Shown here in pieces: positions 1-14,400 of a DNA stretch of 64,000 nt. The notes under the pieces were generated by a model that saw nothing but the letters and a program-made list of their open reading frames with translations, ran no database searches and was not told the origin of the DNA. This stretch comes from Diplosphaera chodatii (lineage: Eukaryota; Chlorophyta; Trebouxiophyceae; Prasiolales; Stichococcaceae). A program made the position numbers and the translations under genes. The DNA is taken from the NCBI GenBank assembly GCA_032358165.1, contig JAALGY010000020.1:930001-994000 (forward strand). Reading direction: 5' to 3'. Positions within the stretch are counted from its first letter, which is position 1. Every line of letters starts with the position of its first letter.

Positions 1-3000
1 GCGTGCCATTGCTCAGAACGCCAAGGTGACCATGGGTTCCATGCTGTGTGCAGTCTTCTGCCCGGCTTCACCAGAATAGGTTGATGGCTGCCTGCATCCC
101 ACCCTGATAAATGAAGTTCAGACATTTGCTCCCAATCGGCAGGTGCCAGTGTTGCCAGGATCTGGGCTGCTGAAGTCGGCGGAGGAAGCTGGGGAGCTCG
201 CGGACGGCATCGGGTACCCAGTGTTGCTCAAGGTGATGCTGGATGCCGCATCGCATGGAATCATATCTGACCAGCACTGCCGTTGCAACGGGGGCAATGC
301 ATCTGAGAGTAACGGCAGAGAGCAGGACCGCAAATGCTGTGTATGCTGCAAAGGCCACTGGCGGCGGCGGCGGCATCGGCATCTACATCTGTGAATCCCA
401 CGACGAGGTCGTCAGCCAGTTTGCGGTCGCCGCGCGCCAGGGCCAGGCCAGCTTCGGAGACTCAGGTGGGCAGTAACCCGCAGTGCTGTGGCCACGCAGG
501 CCCAGCACATCATTGCTGTTACTTGGGCTGCCGTCATGGTCAGGCAAAGACCGCCCGTAGGTGCCTCAGACCGGCCACAATGGCAGTAGAAGGAAGCCGC
601 CACGGGGACATCTGCTGCTGGCATTCCACATGCAGGCGTGTTCCTGGAGAAGTACGTGCTGCACGCGCGCCATATCGAGGTGCAGATCTTTGGCGACGGC
701 AAGGGCACAGTGGTGCACCTGGGCGAACGCGAGTGCTCCATCCAGCGCCGCCACCAGAAAATCGTGGAGGAGACGCCCTCGCCCTATGCGACGCCAGACT
801 TCCGGGAGGCCATCACCAGCGCTGCGGTGAGCACGCATGACTGCAACATTTAGGCAGCACGAAGCAATGCCGCTGTGCGTGTAACATAATCAGTTCCTGT
901 GGTCGGGTGCCAGGTCCGGCTGGGGGAACATGCCAACTACCGTTCCGCTGGCACTGTGGAGTTTCTGGTGGACGACGACACCGGCAAGTTCTACTTCCTG
1001 GAGGTAAACCAGCAACCAGCTTTCTGTGCGTGGGCCAAGCTGTGCGACCGTCTACATGTGACTCGCTGATGTCAAGCCACACAGGTCATTCACGCCAGCA
1101 GCTGTCATGCAAATGCTCGTGTCTGACCTGCCATTGCTGCTCAGGTCAACACACGGCTGCAGGTGGAGCATGGCATCACTGAGTATGTATCACGGCAGGA
1201 CCTGGTGCAATGGATGCTGCAGCTGCAGGTGAGGTTCCTCAGCCATGTTCTGGACCCATGATCATCGTGCCAAACTCATGGGTCAGCCCTATGGAGCCCT
1301 GTGGCAGACCCACACTGGCACTGTAGAGTCATGCTTGTCAACAGAGATTGTGGCGCTGGCACAGGTGCCTGGCCTGACTCCACCAGACCTCAGTACGTAC
1401 ACCTTTGACAACCGTGGTGCCGCCATCGAGGTCCGGCTGAACGCTGAGAACCCCGCCGCCGGCTTCACGCCCTCCTCAGGTGTTGAAAGCGGTGACAGTC
1501 CGTCAGTCAATACAGTGATGTGCACTCTGACCACGCACCACTGGGCTGCCCTGAAGCTGTGTGTTTGCAAGGACGGCTGCTGTATCATCCGACATATTTG
1601 CAAACGATGTGCGCACCCAAGTGAGTATGACATGGGCAGACAGCGGCCACTCCCTGGAGTGTGGGACCTGACCAAGGATCACAACGAGCGCCAGTGCAGC
1701 GCACTGCTGTATGCAACTTTCCTCTCATTGGCGGTGCAGGGGTGCTGGGCGAGGTGGCCTGGCCAGACATGGAGGGCGTGCGTGTGGACACATGGGTCGA
1801 GACGGGTGCGGAGGTCACGCCATACTACGACAGCCTGCTGGCCAAGCTCATGGTGTTTGCGCCGGACCGCCCCGCGGCCATTGCCAAGCTGCAGGCCGCC
1901 CTTGCAGCCACCAAGGTGCTGCCGCTCTACTGCCAGATGCAAATGTGCCCATCAGCGTGCCTACATAGGGCTGAATAGTTCAGATCAGATGATTGGATCT
2001 GCATGTCCAAGAAGTTTGCCACATTGTACTAAACTTCTTCATCTGCCAGCCGCTGCTTCATACTTCCTGTGACGCGCAAAATATATCCCGTGTGTGCCAC
2101 AGCTGTGAGCTGAATGTGAGTGCGCCATGCTGCAGCTGCAAGGCATCCCCAACAACCTGGAGCTGTGCAAGGCAATTGCTGGCAGTGAGGGCTTTGCCGC
2201 GGGACGCACCACCACCAGCTTCCTGGCGGACTTCCCCTTCTCGCCGCGCGCCGCGGAAGTCGTCACCCCCGGCATGAACACCACTGTGCAGGTGTGCCTG
2301 AAGCTGATACTGCACAGTGTTGATCTTGTTCACCACATGGGAGGCGCTTTCGTCAAGCTGATGCTGGCACTACGCACTCTCCTGCCGCACCTTGACGTTC
2401 ATTGCACAAATAGCAGCAGTGCTGTTGTGCGGGATCAGACCCTCTGGCTGCTGGCACAGTAGGAGCACGATACCACCAGATGCGCATTTATTGTTTTATG
2501 ATGCAGGACTGGCCAGGGCGTGTGAAGCTGTGGAATGTGGGCGTCCCGCCCAGCGGGCCCATGGATGCATATGCCTTCCGTGTCGCCAATGCGCTAGTGG
2601 GCAACACACCCAGTGCAGCTGGCCTTGAGTTTGCCATCCAAGGTGCGCTGCATCCCTTGTGCACGGGTGCCCAATGACGCATTGCAGCCAGGTGTCGGAG
2701 GACCACTATCGGTAACATGTCCGCATGACGCCCACACCCCATGATGCAGGGCCAACGCTGAAGTTCCACGCGGCGGCGGTGGTGGCTCTGACAGGCGCAG
2801 AGTTCGGTGCCAAGCTGGACGATGAGCCCGTGCCCTGCTGGACCAGCTTTGCTGTTGCAGCCGGCACGACCCTGGCTGTTGGCATGGTGACCGACAAATT
2901 GTCACTCTAGTCGCTCAAGTGGTCTGTGAGGCATGCTCGTTGACGTGTTCTGCCGATGCACTCGCGACCTGCGCGCGCCCTGCTGTGCGGCAGGCAAAGG

Positions 3001-6000
3001 GGACGGGCGGTGCGCGAGGTTATCTGGCAGTGAGCGGCGGGCTGGACATGCCGGTGTACCTGGGCAGCCGGGCCACCTTCCCTGGCGGCAAGCTCGGCGG
3101 CGTGCAGGCATGCGCAACTAGCACTCACCAGCTTTGTTAGTAGCAGCACCAGGGGAACAAAACAACTGTGCAAAGTGCGCGTGCGCGATGAACCCTCAAC
3201 CCGATGTGTATGCAGGGACGGCCACTGAAGGCGGGCGACTACCTCCCGCTGGGCAGCGAGGCAGCAGACGCTGTGCCTACACCTGGCGCTGAGGTGCCAG
3301 CCGCCTGGCGCCCCAGCTACCCAGCTGCCAAGGTGGTGCCCTGTCCTCACATCCAGCCCACCTGTCTCTGCACCAACATCGCATCCATCGCATCGAGGAC
3401 ATCCTGTGATCCCGCTGTGCTGCAATGGGTCGCGTGAGTATGTGAGGCTTTTGGCATGGCACATCAGGCGGGCGAGTGGACAGTTGGTGTGCTGCCAGGC
3501 CCCAACGAGGCGCCGGACTACTTCACGCACGATGACATCAAAACCCTCTACAGCAGCTCCTACTCCGTGCACTACAACTCGTGAGTATGGGCATGTGCAA
3601 CGGTCATGCACTGGCCGCTATGCTTCGTGAGCGAAATGCAGGGCCCAGGCAGATATGCCCTGTTAACGTCCATCACCCAGCATGCGTGTCTTCATGCTAC
3701 CGAGCTTCAACCACACTGAGGCAGCACGGCATTCCTGCAGCAACCGCCTGGGGGTCCGGCTGGAGGGACCAGCGCCCAAGTGGGCACGCACCGACGGTGG
3801 CGAGGGCGGCAGCCACCCCAGCAACGTGCACGACCATGTGTATGCGCTCGGCACCATCAACTTTACTGGCAACATGCCGGTGAGTAGAGTGCTGGGTTCG
3901 GGGGATCCTTGCACACTCACAAGAGTGCCCAGTCAGTTCGCAGTGCTGAACTATTGCAGCTGTCTATGGATCAGTTGGTTTGCACGTATTGCTGTGGTGG
4001 TGGAAGCATATTCTTATGGTAACACGACTGCAGGTGGTGCTGATGCCGGATGGCCCCAGCCTGGGCGGCTTTGTATGCCCTGCCACCATCCCCTCCGCCG
4101 AACTGTGGAAGATGGGACAGGTGACATTGCACTGCACAACTTCTGCAAGAGCTTGTGTTTTGAGTGGCCTGTACCAGGCACAGGTGCATCGATCGCACTG
4201 TGTTGTGTTGCCACTTCAGCACCAGTGAAGCAGCAACTGAATACCCTGGCCTGCATGACAGGTGTCAGCCGGTGACACAGTGCGATTCAAGCAGCTCACG
4301 CTGCCTGAGGCAGCAGCGCTGCGTGCCAAAGTGGATGCGCAGGTAGAGCTGCTTGGTAAGGTGGCGACGGGTGCCCTGAGCCCTGCAGACGCAGAGTCCC
4401 AGCTGCAGGTGGGCCGCGAGTCGACCTGTAGATCTTCTAGCAGGCGACGCCCTCCGCACAGCATGCCGCTCTATTGTATGGCATGTGATCAAGGTCTTGC
4501 ATTGACTCTAGCACTACACGCCCTGCCTTCATAGGATGACCCAGCAGCTGGAGAGGGCCTGCCCGAGACGAAAGTGGTGCAGCTGCAGATCCCAGCGTCT
4601 GCTGAGCACCCAGGCCTGCAGGTACACTTCAGTCGCTCTTTCCCTCTGCAGGGTCCAGTCTGCGGCAGACAATCCTCATCATGCACCACGAACGCACTCC
4701 AAAGTGTGTCGCCAGAGACTGCTCAGCAATCAGGACCGTATGAAATCCTCCTGCTGACCGGCCACATGTCCCCACATCATGCACCATGTTTGCTGCGCAG
4801 GTGCGGCTGGCGGGCGACCGGTATGTGCTGGTGGAGTACGGCCCAATGGAGCTGGACCTCAACCTGCGCGTGCGCGTGTGGGAGCTGCAGGCGCACCTGG
4901 CAGCCGCCAAGGTGGGGCGCTGACCTTCCGCTAGGTCCTGTGAGCACAGGCAGGTTGGAGGCCAGGCATGTCCTTGCCTAGTGGCACTCACCAATGTCGG
5001 CTCACCGATCTGGCAGCCCTACCGCTCGTGGCATCAGCATGCGCCAGTCGTGTGATGACGACTCCCCGTGCACAGAGAGCACCTGCCTTCGAAGACAGGC
5101 AGAACGGCCAAGGGATGTAGGGAGCCCCGTGTGCTATGTGACGCTGACACTCTCCAGGTGCCCGGCTTGGTGGAGACAAGTCCGGGCGTGCGCTCAGTCA
5201 TGGTGGAGTACGAGCCACGGGAGCTTGGCCTCGCCAAGCTGCTGGAGGTGCACGCATGCTGACGCACATCTGCTCATTGACACACTCCTCGTCTTGTGCG
5301 GCATGTCTCCACCACACCGCTGTGCCGCAAATGTCATACCATCCCACACTGACACTGCTGCAGGTACTGAAGGCCTCAGACGCTGCACTGCCGCCCAGCA
5401 GCGAGGTCAAGCTGCCCAGCCGCGTGCTGCACCTCCCGCTCGCCTTCGGCGACCAGTGGACCAAGGCCGCCATTAAAAGGTACTGGTAGAGACCCACACC
5501 TACATCATGAGAACTTCATTCGGGCTGCAGCAGTTTCAAATTTGTCTGCCGCTTGATGGTCATGTCGTTGTGCAGATACATGAAGTCATCACGAAATGAC
5601 GCACCATACCTGCCGAGCAACATCGATTTCTGCGCGGCCAACAACGGGCTGCCCGGCGGCGCAGACGATGTGCGGAAGACGCTCATGAGCGCCTCCTACA
5701 TGGTCCTCGGCCTTGGGGGTACGCGCCTTGACAGTGAACATATGCATCCTTGCTGTTGCGACAATAGCAAGGGTGTATGGTCACACGGTGTGTGTTTGTA
5801 CATGCAGAGATGACACGTAGCATGGGGCCATGCAAGTGAGTGTCCACACCAGATGCATATCATCTGAAGCCTTTCCCGACGTGGTGTTTCCGCTGCAGAT
5901 GTCTATCTGGGTGCGCCTTGCGCGGTGCCGCTGGACCCGAGGCAAAGGCTTGTGGTCCCCAAGTACAACCCTGCGCGCACATTCACGCCTGAGGTAGGGC

Positions 6001-7523
6001 TGACATGCACATCGGTGCTGACCGCACCTATCCGGCATGTGCATATCGGCCGTTTCGGCAACCTTTCGCCTGCTGGTACCCATGTTCAGTTTCTCCACAG
6101 GGAGCCGTGGGCCTGGGCGGGGCATACCTCTGCATATGTGAGTGCATTTGCCGTCAGCGATGTGTGCTTGCATGGTGCCCAGCAGCGTGCATGTGCCCAA
6201 CCGAGCACACATGTCCCTTGCGATGCCAACCTACTCAACGCCACTCGTGCCACATCTGCGTCACACAAATGTGCAATGCTATCGTTCTTCTTGTGGCTCC
6301 AGACCCGATGGAGTCGCCTGGCGGCTACCAGCTGGTGGGCCGCACGCTGCCCATCTGGAACACCTGGGGCCGGACGCCGCCCTTCACGCCCGCCACACCC
6401 TGGCTGCTCCGCATCTTTGACCAGGTCCGGCTCTCAGAGGAGTCATCACAGGGAAGGATCACAGTCATCACCTCGTGGCCGCACGTGCCACTGCATCGCA
6501 GGAAGCCGTGGCCATGGTCCTATTGCTGCAATTAGCCTTTCCTACCAGTAGCTCATGTGCAACAACCAGTAGCCTGATCTGTGAGTGCAGGTCAAATTCT
6601 TTGAGGTGTCAGAGAAGGAGCTGGAGCAGCAGCGAGCAGCGTTCGCTACAGGGCAGCTGCAGCTGGAGGTGACCGAGGAAGAATTTGATATGGGCGCGTA
6701 CAACAAGTATCTTGCAGACGTGGCGCCCGAAACGGAAAAGCTGAAACAGCAGCAGCAGGCAGCATCTGCCAAGCAGGTCAGACTCCCCTGCTGGTCTTCG
6801 GCTCCGCATGTTGACAGCTGCATATGCACACAAGTAGTGCCCTGTTACTGGCAGTTGCACCTGACACAGAGCAGCATCAGTGGTTGGGATGCGGAGTGGA
6901 ATCTGCAACCCACATGCCTGCACTGTAGAACGAGCTGGACGAGGCCAGCCTCGCACGGCTCTCAGCCAAGCAGGCGACCAGCCCCGAACCGAACTCGGAA
7001 GCAGAGGAGGGGCCCGCAGCGATCCCCGGCGGCACAGACGTGGCTTCGGCAATCGCCGCAAATGTATGGGAGGTGCTCACGAAGGTGAGGTCTGGCGCAT
7101 GAGCAGAAGGCATTGCCAAGTGCGCTCAGTAACAACCTGCTTGACATCGCACCCATCAGCTGCCCCATCTGCAGCAGTTCATGACCAGAGCGACGCACCA
7201 GATGCTACTTGATTGGCACAGGTGGGAGACGTCGTGGAGGCAGGCCAGAAGCTCATGGTGTTAGAGGCCATGAAGGTGTGCACCATACTGACTGATCATG
7301 CATGTTCCAACTTGCAACTGGTTGCTGGATGTCTGCATTGCATTATTTTGCTCGTTCAAGAACACTCCAAGCACGGCATGCGCCATGTGTAAGTTGGTAC
7401 ACATTGGTGCAGATGGAGGTGGCTGTGACAGCACCAGTGGGCGGCAAGGTGGCAGCGGTGCGTGCGGAGGCAGGCCAGCTGGCGCAGCAGGGCGATGTGT
7501 TGGCCGTCATTGTGGCAGCTTGA
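1..7523 (+). CDS. DUR1: Urea carboxylase (biotin-dependent), 5' truncated by window edge
   Basis: ATP- and biotin-dependent carboxylation of urea to allophanate, the first step of the urea-amidolyase route (urease-independent urea use). The 5' end lies outside the window: exon 1-25 ends RAIAQNAK and splices to 143 ([10 protein letters not shown]). Biotin-carboxylase pieces follow at about 638-830 ([28 protein letters not shown]), 912-1005, 1145-1230 ([15 protein letters not shown]) and 1360-2290. The carboxyltransferase half, with KipI/KipA-like sequence, runs from about 2505 ([20 protein letters not shown]) to about 6450 ([16 protein letters not shown]). A linker with coiled-coil character lies at 6590-7085. 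The biotinyl domain occupies 7222-7523. The biotinyl Lys is 7273-7275 (EAMK), and an intron (7276-7412) cuts the EAMK-MEV motif directly after it. The stop is at 7521-7523. No allophanate hydrolase domain follows, so this is the separate-enzyme form known in green algae. About 20 exons; family assignment is very secure, individual borders less so. Confidence 0.93.
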
Positions 7524-9474
7524 AATGCGGCATACCTTGCGGCACCGCTGCTGCCAACCCAAGCCGCCGGAACTGCTACCTGATCTAGCAGCTGCACAGT
7601 GACGCAATGTGCACTCGGTATTCTACTGCTTCACATTGAGACTGATATTGGCAGCGCTAGCAGCATCGTGGTTGCCTGCGCAAAGCTGTACCCAATTTTT
7701 GTGAGGCTGTCCTGCTCGGAATGCAAACTCGTTGCATTGATTTTATTTCGTTGTTTGATTGTGTGCGAGTCAACTCAGCTATCCTATAAGCTACTGCAGC
7801 TTGCCGCCGCCGCTCACCAAGGCATGATTCAGGCATGCATCTGGTCGAGCCTCGCTTCCATGACAGCAGAGGCAACGGTATGCGGCATGACTGCAGTCCT
7901 TTCTCCCCTGTGACGACGAAGTACGAGATCATCGGCGTAACACATTCGTCTGCATTGTGACAAAGCTGCTCATGCACGCACTCGAGGTTTTGACCCAGGA
8001 TTTTGTGGCCCCCCTGGCCCGGCGAGGCAACTGCCTTCAGTAGCCGTATGCTTGGTCTCGCACGTGCGCAGCAGCCGGCAGTATAGCCAATTGTCATCAG
8101 TTCCTCCTCAAGCACCAGTGAGCTTGCAAGGACACATGCGGTCTTTGCTGATCCGCGCAGAGCGTCACCACGCACGTCTGTCGCTGATGAGTCAGCAACT
8201 GCAGCCTTGCAGCCGCCAGATATTTGACGACCGGAGCATCTACCGAGGCGTCGACAACCTACAATAGCTGCTCGCTGCAGATACAGGTTGCACCTCAGGA
8301 CCAACTTCATGCTCGCGCCCATTTGGTGGCATTAGACTTGGATGCGTGGTGCACAGACTGATGGGTGCTTGCAGCCCTCAAGCGCTGTGCTGGACAGCCG
8401 CCCTTGATTCCGTGGAAAGGGTATATGCACATCGAAGCTGGTGCACGTACAGGCGCTTTCGCGTTCGAGTGCAGCATCATAGCTTCTGCTGTGGATGTGA
8501 CCTATGCGCCTGTCCACGCACGGAGGGCACCTCACTTGCTGGGGCATTCATCCATGACGGTAAAGGTCCCTTCAGCAACTGCAAGCAGGCAGAAGAGCAG
8601 CACAAACCCACGTTCAGGGTTGCCATGCACGCTACTTTGCAGTGCATGCGCATCACGCAAGTCATTGCATTGTCCTGTATGTTGGTCTGATGTGCTGCAT
8701 GCGAAAACATTCGTGCATTTGAAGGTGTTACCCGTTGCTGCCGTTTGCAGGCACAGCAGTCTAATGCTGAGCTTCAGCTGACTTTGTAAGGCACGAGGAA
8801 CCTGCCATCTCCCCCAGAATGGACTTCGCTGTGAAGCATGCAGGTGTGCAACGACAGAGGTCGCTCCTGCATTCGGAAGCACCACAACAAGAGCTCCCTC
8901 AACTGCACGAGGGGCTGTGTGTGCATGCAGGGGACGATGGTTTGCACCAGGCAGTGGCGACATACTATACTGAGCTTCCGCCATTGCTGATGGCACCTGC
9001 AGCGCGTCTGCTGCTGAGTGCTCCAGCGCTCCAGACAGCAGCTGTAAACGCAGCCAGTGCAGAGGATAACGAGCACGAGGAGGGTGTTCATCCTCCATCC
9101 CACAGCAGCGGTGTGCTGCCCTCCGGGCTTGATGCACAGCCGCCAGGTGACAATACTGGTCAGTAGCATCGTCGAATTGCACCTGCAGCCCCATGGGCAC
9201 AGCCGGCCAGCTGTGGTCCTTCGAACATGCGTGAAGAGCATGCTTGCATGCTTGCTACCAGCTGACTCCACCCGCAAGATTGCCGGTCATGCTGACAAAT
9301 GGCTGCCCTATGCATGCAGTGCCCCTGTTGCACAATGACACATGTCGATCAGAGGATAGGAGCCATGAGCAGGTGCGGCAAAGGCTGTCCTGCAATAGCA
9401 TGCAGTCAGGACGCTGCGAACAGGACCTGCATGGCTCTCTCCCCTGAACCTAGCTGTGCACTTACACTCTGCAG
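7524..9474. other. Intergenic or unresolved stretch, no gene recognised
   Basis: Nearly 2 kb between the urea carboxylase stop and the first secure exon of the RS-rich gene. Open frames exist on both strands, the longest being about 222 codons on the minus strand at 8532-9200 and 115 codons on the plus strand at 8819-9166. Neither resembles a known family, shows repeated codon bias or has convincing exon partners. It may hold the urea carboxylase 3' UTR and 5' exons of the RS-rich gene. Confidence 0.4.
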
Positions 9475-9903
9475 GCTGACCGGCAGGCAGCAGTGGACCA
9501 GGTCGACGCACATGTGCTGAAACTACAGCAGCATGCAGCAGAATCAGGCTCACCTGTCATCAGCAGTGGAGCGTCAGCTTCACCGTCCAGCAAGTCTGAA
9601 GCAGTGCCAGAGGTTTCGGCAGTCATGCGCAACATGCTGCAGCAACTGGAGGCAGATGCGCCAGCAGCAGCTGTTGATAGCACACTGTTCAGCTCAGCTC
9701 TTGTACTAGAACCATCTGCAGCAGTCAGCCGCGAGGCGGCCGCAGATGTTGCAGCAGCAACTTCACACCGCTCGCCCAAGGTCAACCGCAGCTTCACATG
9801 GTCGCGCATATACCGCAGGGCCAACGTACAGGCTGACAGCATAGAGACCAGCAGTGGCGGTGGCTCTGAAACCAGCTGCAGCAGTGGCAGCAGCATCAGC
9901 AGC

Positions 9904-9938
<35 letters not shown>

Positions 9939-11415
9939 CAGTGAGAGCAGCAGCAGCAGCAGCAGCAGCAGCTCGAGCAACAGTGACAGCGGCGGCAGCC
10001 GCCGCCGCAGCAGCACCCACAGCGGCAGCCGGAGTCGAAGTTGCGATTCTGATCGCCGTCCCAGCCCCTATCGTACTGCCAGCCGCAGCCGCAGGCAGGG
10101 TCCACAGCAAAGTCCTGGACGCCGTCATCGTCTCGGTCACAGCCGCAGCCGCAGCCGCCGCCGCAGCCGTAGTCCCAGACATCGTCATACTCGCAGCCGC
10201 AGCCGCAGCCGTGGATGCCAGTCTGATCATAATCCCAGCCGCTATCAAAGCCATAGCCGCAGTCGCAGAGGGACACCCCGGCGCGCTCCTGGACGCCATC
10301 GCAGTGGCAATGACAGCCACAGCCGCAGATCTCGGCGCAGTCCAACATGCCGCTACACTCCCAGTCGCAGCCCCAGACGCAGTCGCAAGTCCAATCGAAG
10401 CCGCAGCAGCAGTCCGGACAGAGTGCACGATAGGCGGCGGCAGCCCTCTGAGGTGCAGCTGCCAGCCGCGGCGCGGCATTGCCGCCCACCCAGCCCTCAC
10501 CACTGCCAGCTCTGTCATGTGACCTGCAGCAGCAGCTCCCTCCTGCAGGTTGGCGTGGTTTTGCTGAGCACAATGCTATGCTCAGTCATACTGCTGGTCG
10601 ACTGACAAAGTATCACTGCAGCTGCTGTGCGCTCAGCACGAAAACGTGTGGCGGAACCTTCTCTGGTTGCTGCTGCTCTTGTCAAACTCCTCTCCTGAAC
10701 CGCTGGTCGCACCCATTGCAGGACCACTTCCAGGGACGGAGGCATCGGGAGAGCGTGTCAGCGCACATCCAGTCGGTGCGACCAGCAGCGCATGAGGCCG
10801 CCGCCAGTCTAGTGCCCCAGCCGAGCGCAGTGGAGCGGCAGCCTGTGCCGCCAGCAGCCACAGCTGCTGTGCCTGGTGCAGCGAGGCCCCTGCTCGCGGC
10901 CGCTGCTGGCCCACCAAGCCCCGTGCCCAAGCTCCCCGACGCCAACAGTGCACAGGTCAGAAGGAAACCAGACGCAGCAGACACAGCCAGGAATCAGCAG
11001 GGCACCCGTCCATCGATGCCCAGGCTGCGCAGAGATGAATGCAGTCAGGCAGCTGGTGGTCGTGGCAAGCAGCCGCACAGCCGGCAGACCAGCCCGGCTC
11101 GGCGCGGCTCGACACCTGCAGGGGGTACGCTCAGGGACGGCAGCAAGCGCCGCCATGGATCCCGCTCGCCAGCCATCAAGCGGAAGCGCAGCCGGAGCGG
11201 CAGCCCGCGCAGGCGCTCGAACGAGCCAGCCGACGACCAGCAGCGGCATGAACAGGTCCGAAAGCAGCGCAGCCCGGAGCCCAGCACCAACCGCAGCCGC
11301 AGCCGCTCCAGGTCATCCCGCAGACAAGGTGTGCGACGCAGCAGCCCCATCAGCCAAAAGCGGCGTAGTCCTTCGCCACCAGCTTCTCGACGTGACCGGC
11401 TCCATACAAGGCATC

Positions 11416-11448
<33 letters not shown>

Positions 11449-14400
11449 GCCATGGCAGCTCCGAAAGAAACGGGCACGGTCAGGGCATGCCGCGCCGCGA
11501 GCCCCCCCATGTTGGTCGGCCGCAGCATGACAGCCAACAGCCTCTAGGCTGCAGGCACACCGCCCCGTTAAAACCTATGAGCGCCCATGCTGGCAGGGGC
11601 ACAGCTGCCGGCAGCTTGCCGCAAGAGCGTCTGCCAGCAGGCGGACCCATTGACAACAGGTGAGGTGGAGGTGTGACATCGTGTAGTGCACCAGGCGTGC
11701 CTGTTCAAAATTGCTATCATCACACCTGTCAGATGCTTGCTGCAGTTTTGCATGGACCCAACTCCTCCTAAACTTCAGGCTTATGCAGCAGGCCAGGGCC
11801 ACATGCTGCAACACTCACCATGTTGCAGCCAGTGCGCCATCCCTTATGGAAGACCGCCCACTGTCGGAACTTCAAAAAGGTACTGCATGTCCATAAGCGT
11901 ACAGCTGCCAACTCCAGATGTTGCAGCTGCTTGAGCACATGAGGTAATGGTGTAATTAATCAGAGGTAGCTACTGCTAGCCACTTGCTGATCCAGGGCAT
12001 GTGCGCAATACGCGAATGCAGATATGCGCATGGTAAAGTGTCTGTGCCAATTTTGCTACGGACGTTGCCTACTGCATAGTGACTGTGAGGGTGCTCATGC
12101 ACACTGCTGCCATGCCACACGTGGTATTGTGGCACCAGCAGAGACCTGATGCCTGTTCCTTCTCGCAGGGGAGCAGGAACTGAGACCGTTACCTCCTCAG
12201 GATGTTACTTCAGCGACGAGACAGCAGCTCACGCAGCAATGGCACCCTTCACTGAGGCAGCAGACGATGGCGCCGCAGGCAACGATGTGCAAAGAGTGGC
12301 TGCAGGCAGGAGTTCGATGTCATTTCAGCTCATATGCTCGGATCAACTTCCAACCATGCTGCCAGCTGCCTGCGTGCGCTGTGTCACAACATAGTGTTTC
12401 ATGGCTGTGCTGCAGGGAGGCTGCAGGAAGCCTGACTGCAGATTTGCACACGGTGAGATGCATGAAAAGACTACGGCTCTCAACTCTGCTTCTCAACCCG
12501 TCATGCACACCACCACCATCATTACTGCACGTGCGACCAGAGGCACATGAAGCGCTGTGCCTTGTCTGCAGGGGTTGCCGACCAGCAGCGGCGCCTGCCA
12601 CCTCAGTATGCAGCCATGCCAGTGTTTGGCGCCCACCCCTCTCAGTTGCCAAACAACAGCTGGCCTCAGCCTACGCCTTCCCAACCCCATGCCAGTAGGT
12701 GGGTGCAGGACCTGGGGGTGTGGTCCATTCTTATGTGCATATGTCATGCGGGAAGATTGGGGCTGATGCATGCTATCCATATCTGCAATGTTGGGCATAT
12801 CCAGGTTTCCGGAGCCCTACAGCCAGCCCCCGTGGTGGCCAGTGGATCCGCAGCATAAGCAGCGGCGCGGCATCTGGCAGCCAGCAGCCGCACGTGCAGC
12901 GCTGCTGCCTGTGCAGCCAAACTCCCGGTCCAGCTCACCCGATTACACGCCGCTGCAGAACGGCGCTGGCACAACTTCCCAGCCGGAAGCGCCCCATTTC
13001 TCGCCGGTGGTGGCAAGGGCCACATCATCATCAGCAGGCACCGCTGCATTGCCTGCAGGGTGCAGTGGTCAGGTGACCAGCAGAGCACCAGGTGGGGGCC
13101 AGCCCGGAGGTCGCATGGCAATTGTTGTGGCAGATCAGTCGGCTGACGCACAACATCAGCCGCCACCAGCCGACCAGGTCATCGAACGATTCCAGTCGCC
13201 GCTAGAGCAGAGCACCGCTGACACTGCTGGAGAGCTGCAGGCAGATGTGCAGACAGCGCCATCACCTGCGAAACAGGAGCCAGGACACCTGCAAGCAGGC
13301 ATGCAGCAGCTGCCCGTCTTCAGCTTTGCAGAGGCTTACAAGCAGGCAGCCATGGCCGGTGCAGCTGCAACTGTGCAGCGGGCAGGAACACCAGAGACAT
13401 GCGAGCTGCCTGGCAGCTCTCCGCTGCAGACAGAGCAGCAGCAGAGCAGCGACACATCTGTACCCCACCCTGCTGCAGCGCACATGTCGATGCTGCAGCA
13501 GCAAGCCATCAAGCAAGCTGTGCAGCAAGCGTTGGGTGCAGGTACAGCGGCTGCGGCGGTGGCCGCGCACTCAGCTGCTGTTTCTTGGCCCCTGCCGCCA
13601 TGGATCATGTGTGCCGCGGCCACAACAGCACAGAGCGAGTCTGCCGAGGGCTCAAACGCTCCATTGCAGCAGTCGGACCAACCTGCTGCAGCCAGCGCTG
13701 CGCTAGACAAGGCCAATGGTGGCCTGGCCTCGCACACTGGCGTGCCAGCAGTGGAGCCGGCTGCAGCTGGACATCCAACGACTTCTGTTACAGCGGGCAA
13801 TGCCGTGGCGAATGCTGCAGAATCGGATCAGCCAGTGAACAACAGCGCCGCACATACGGTGTCTGTTGCAGGTACAATCTGCACACAGCCATAGGCGGGT
13901 TCGGGCATGCTATGTAATGCACTGCTCCTGACTCTACATCTGAAAACTGCAGGCGACCACATTTGCTGCTGTCTTCCGCAGGCAAGGTGCTGCTGGCTGA
14001 TGCTGATGCGCCAATGAGCGAGTATTTTGGCGGCTACTTAAGTGATGACACTGAGGCCGACTCGGCTGTAGCATCTGCTGCATGGGAGGCTGGCGCTGCG
14101 GTGACAGCTGGCGGAGGTGACCAAGCCCAGCACCACGCTGGCGACAGTGTGAATACCATGCCGGCTGATGTGTGGGAAGGTGTGTATTCTTTGCATCAAC
14201 GCTTAGACAGTAGATCCGATCTCCAGCACTGCAGGAATGTAGTCTCTAAATGGTCACATGCAACTGGAGCCACGGCTCAGCATGATTCGACTCCCCCACG
14301 TTATTGCTGCACTTTGTGTATGTGCAGCCAATGGGGCGTTGGCTTCTCCCGGACTCAGACCAGCAGTGCAGCTGTAACACAAAGCAGCACCTCATGTGGT

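Noticed and set aside
8532..9200. 222-codon minus-strand open frame
   Set aside because: It lacks any recognisable motif, has odd composition and shows no exon partners. Frames of this size arise by chance in GC-rich DNA.
9462..10016. Minus-strand polyLeu open frame
   Set aside because: It is the complement of the polySer tract, with no domain or splice partners.
9763..10518. Long polyAla frames on both strands over the RS region
   Set aside because: They are frame-shifted readings of the AGC/CGC-rich Ser-Arg codons and have no other support.
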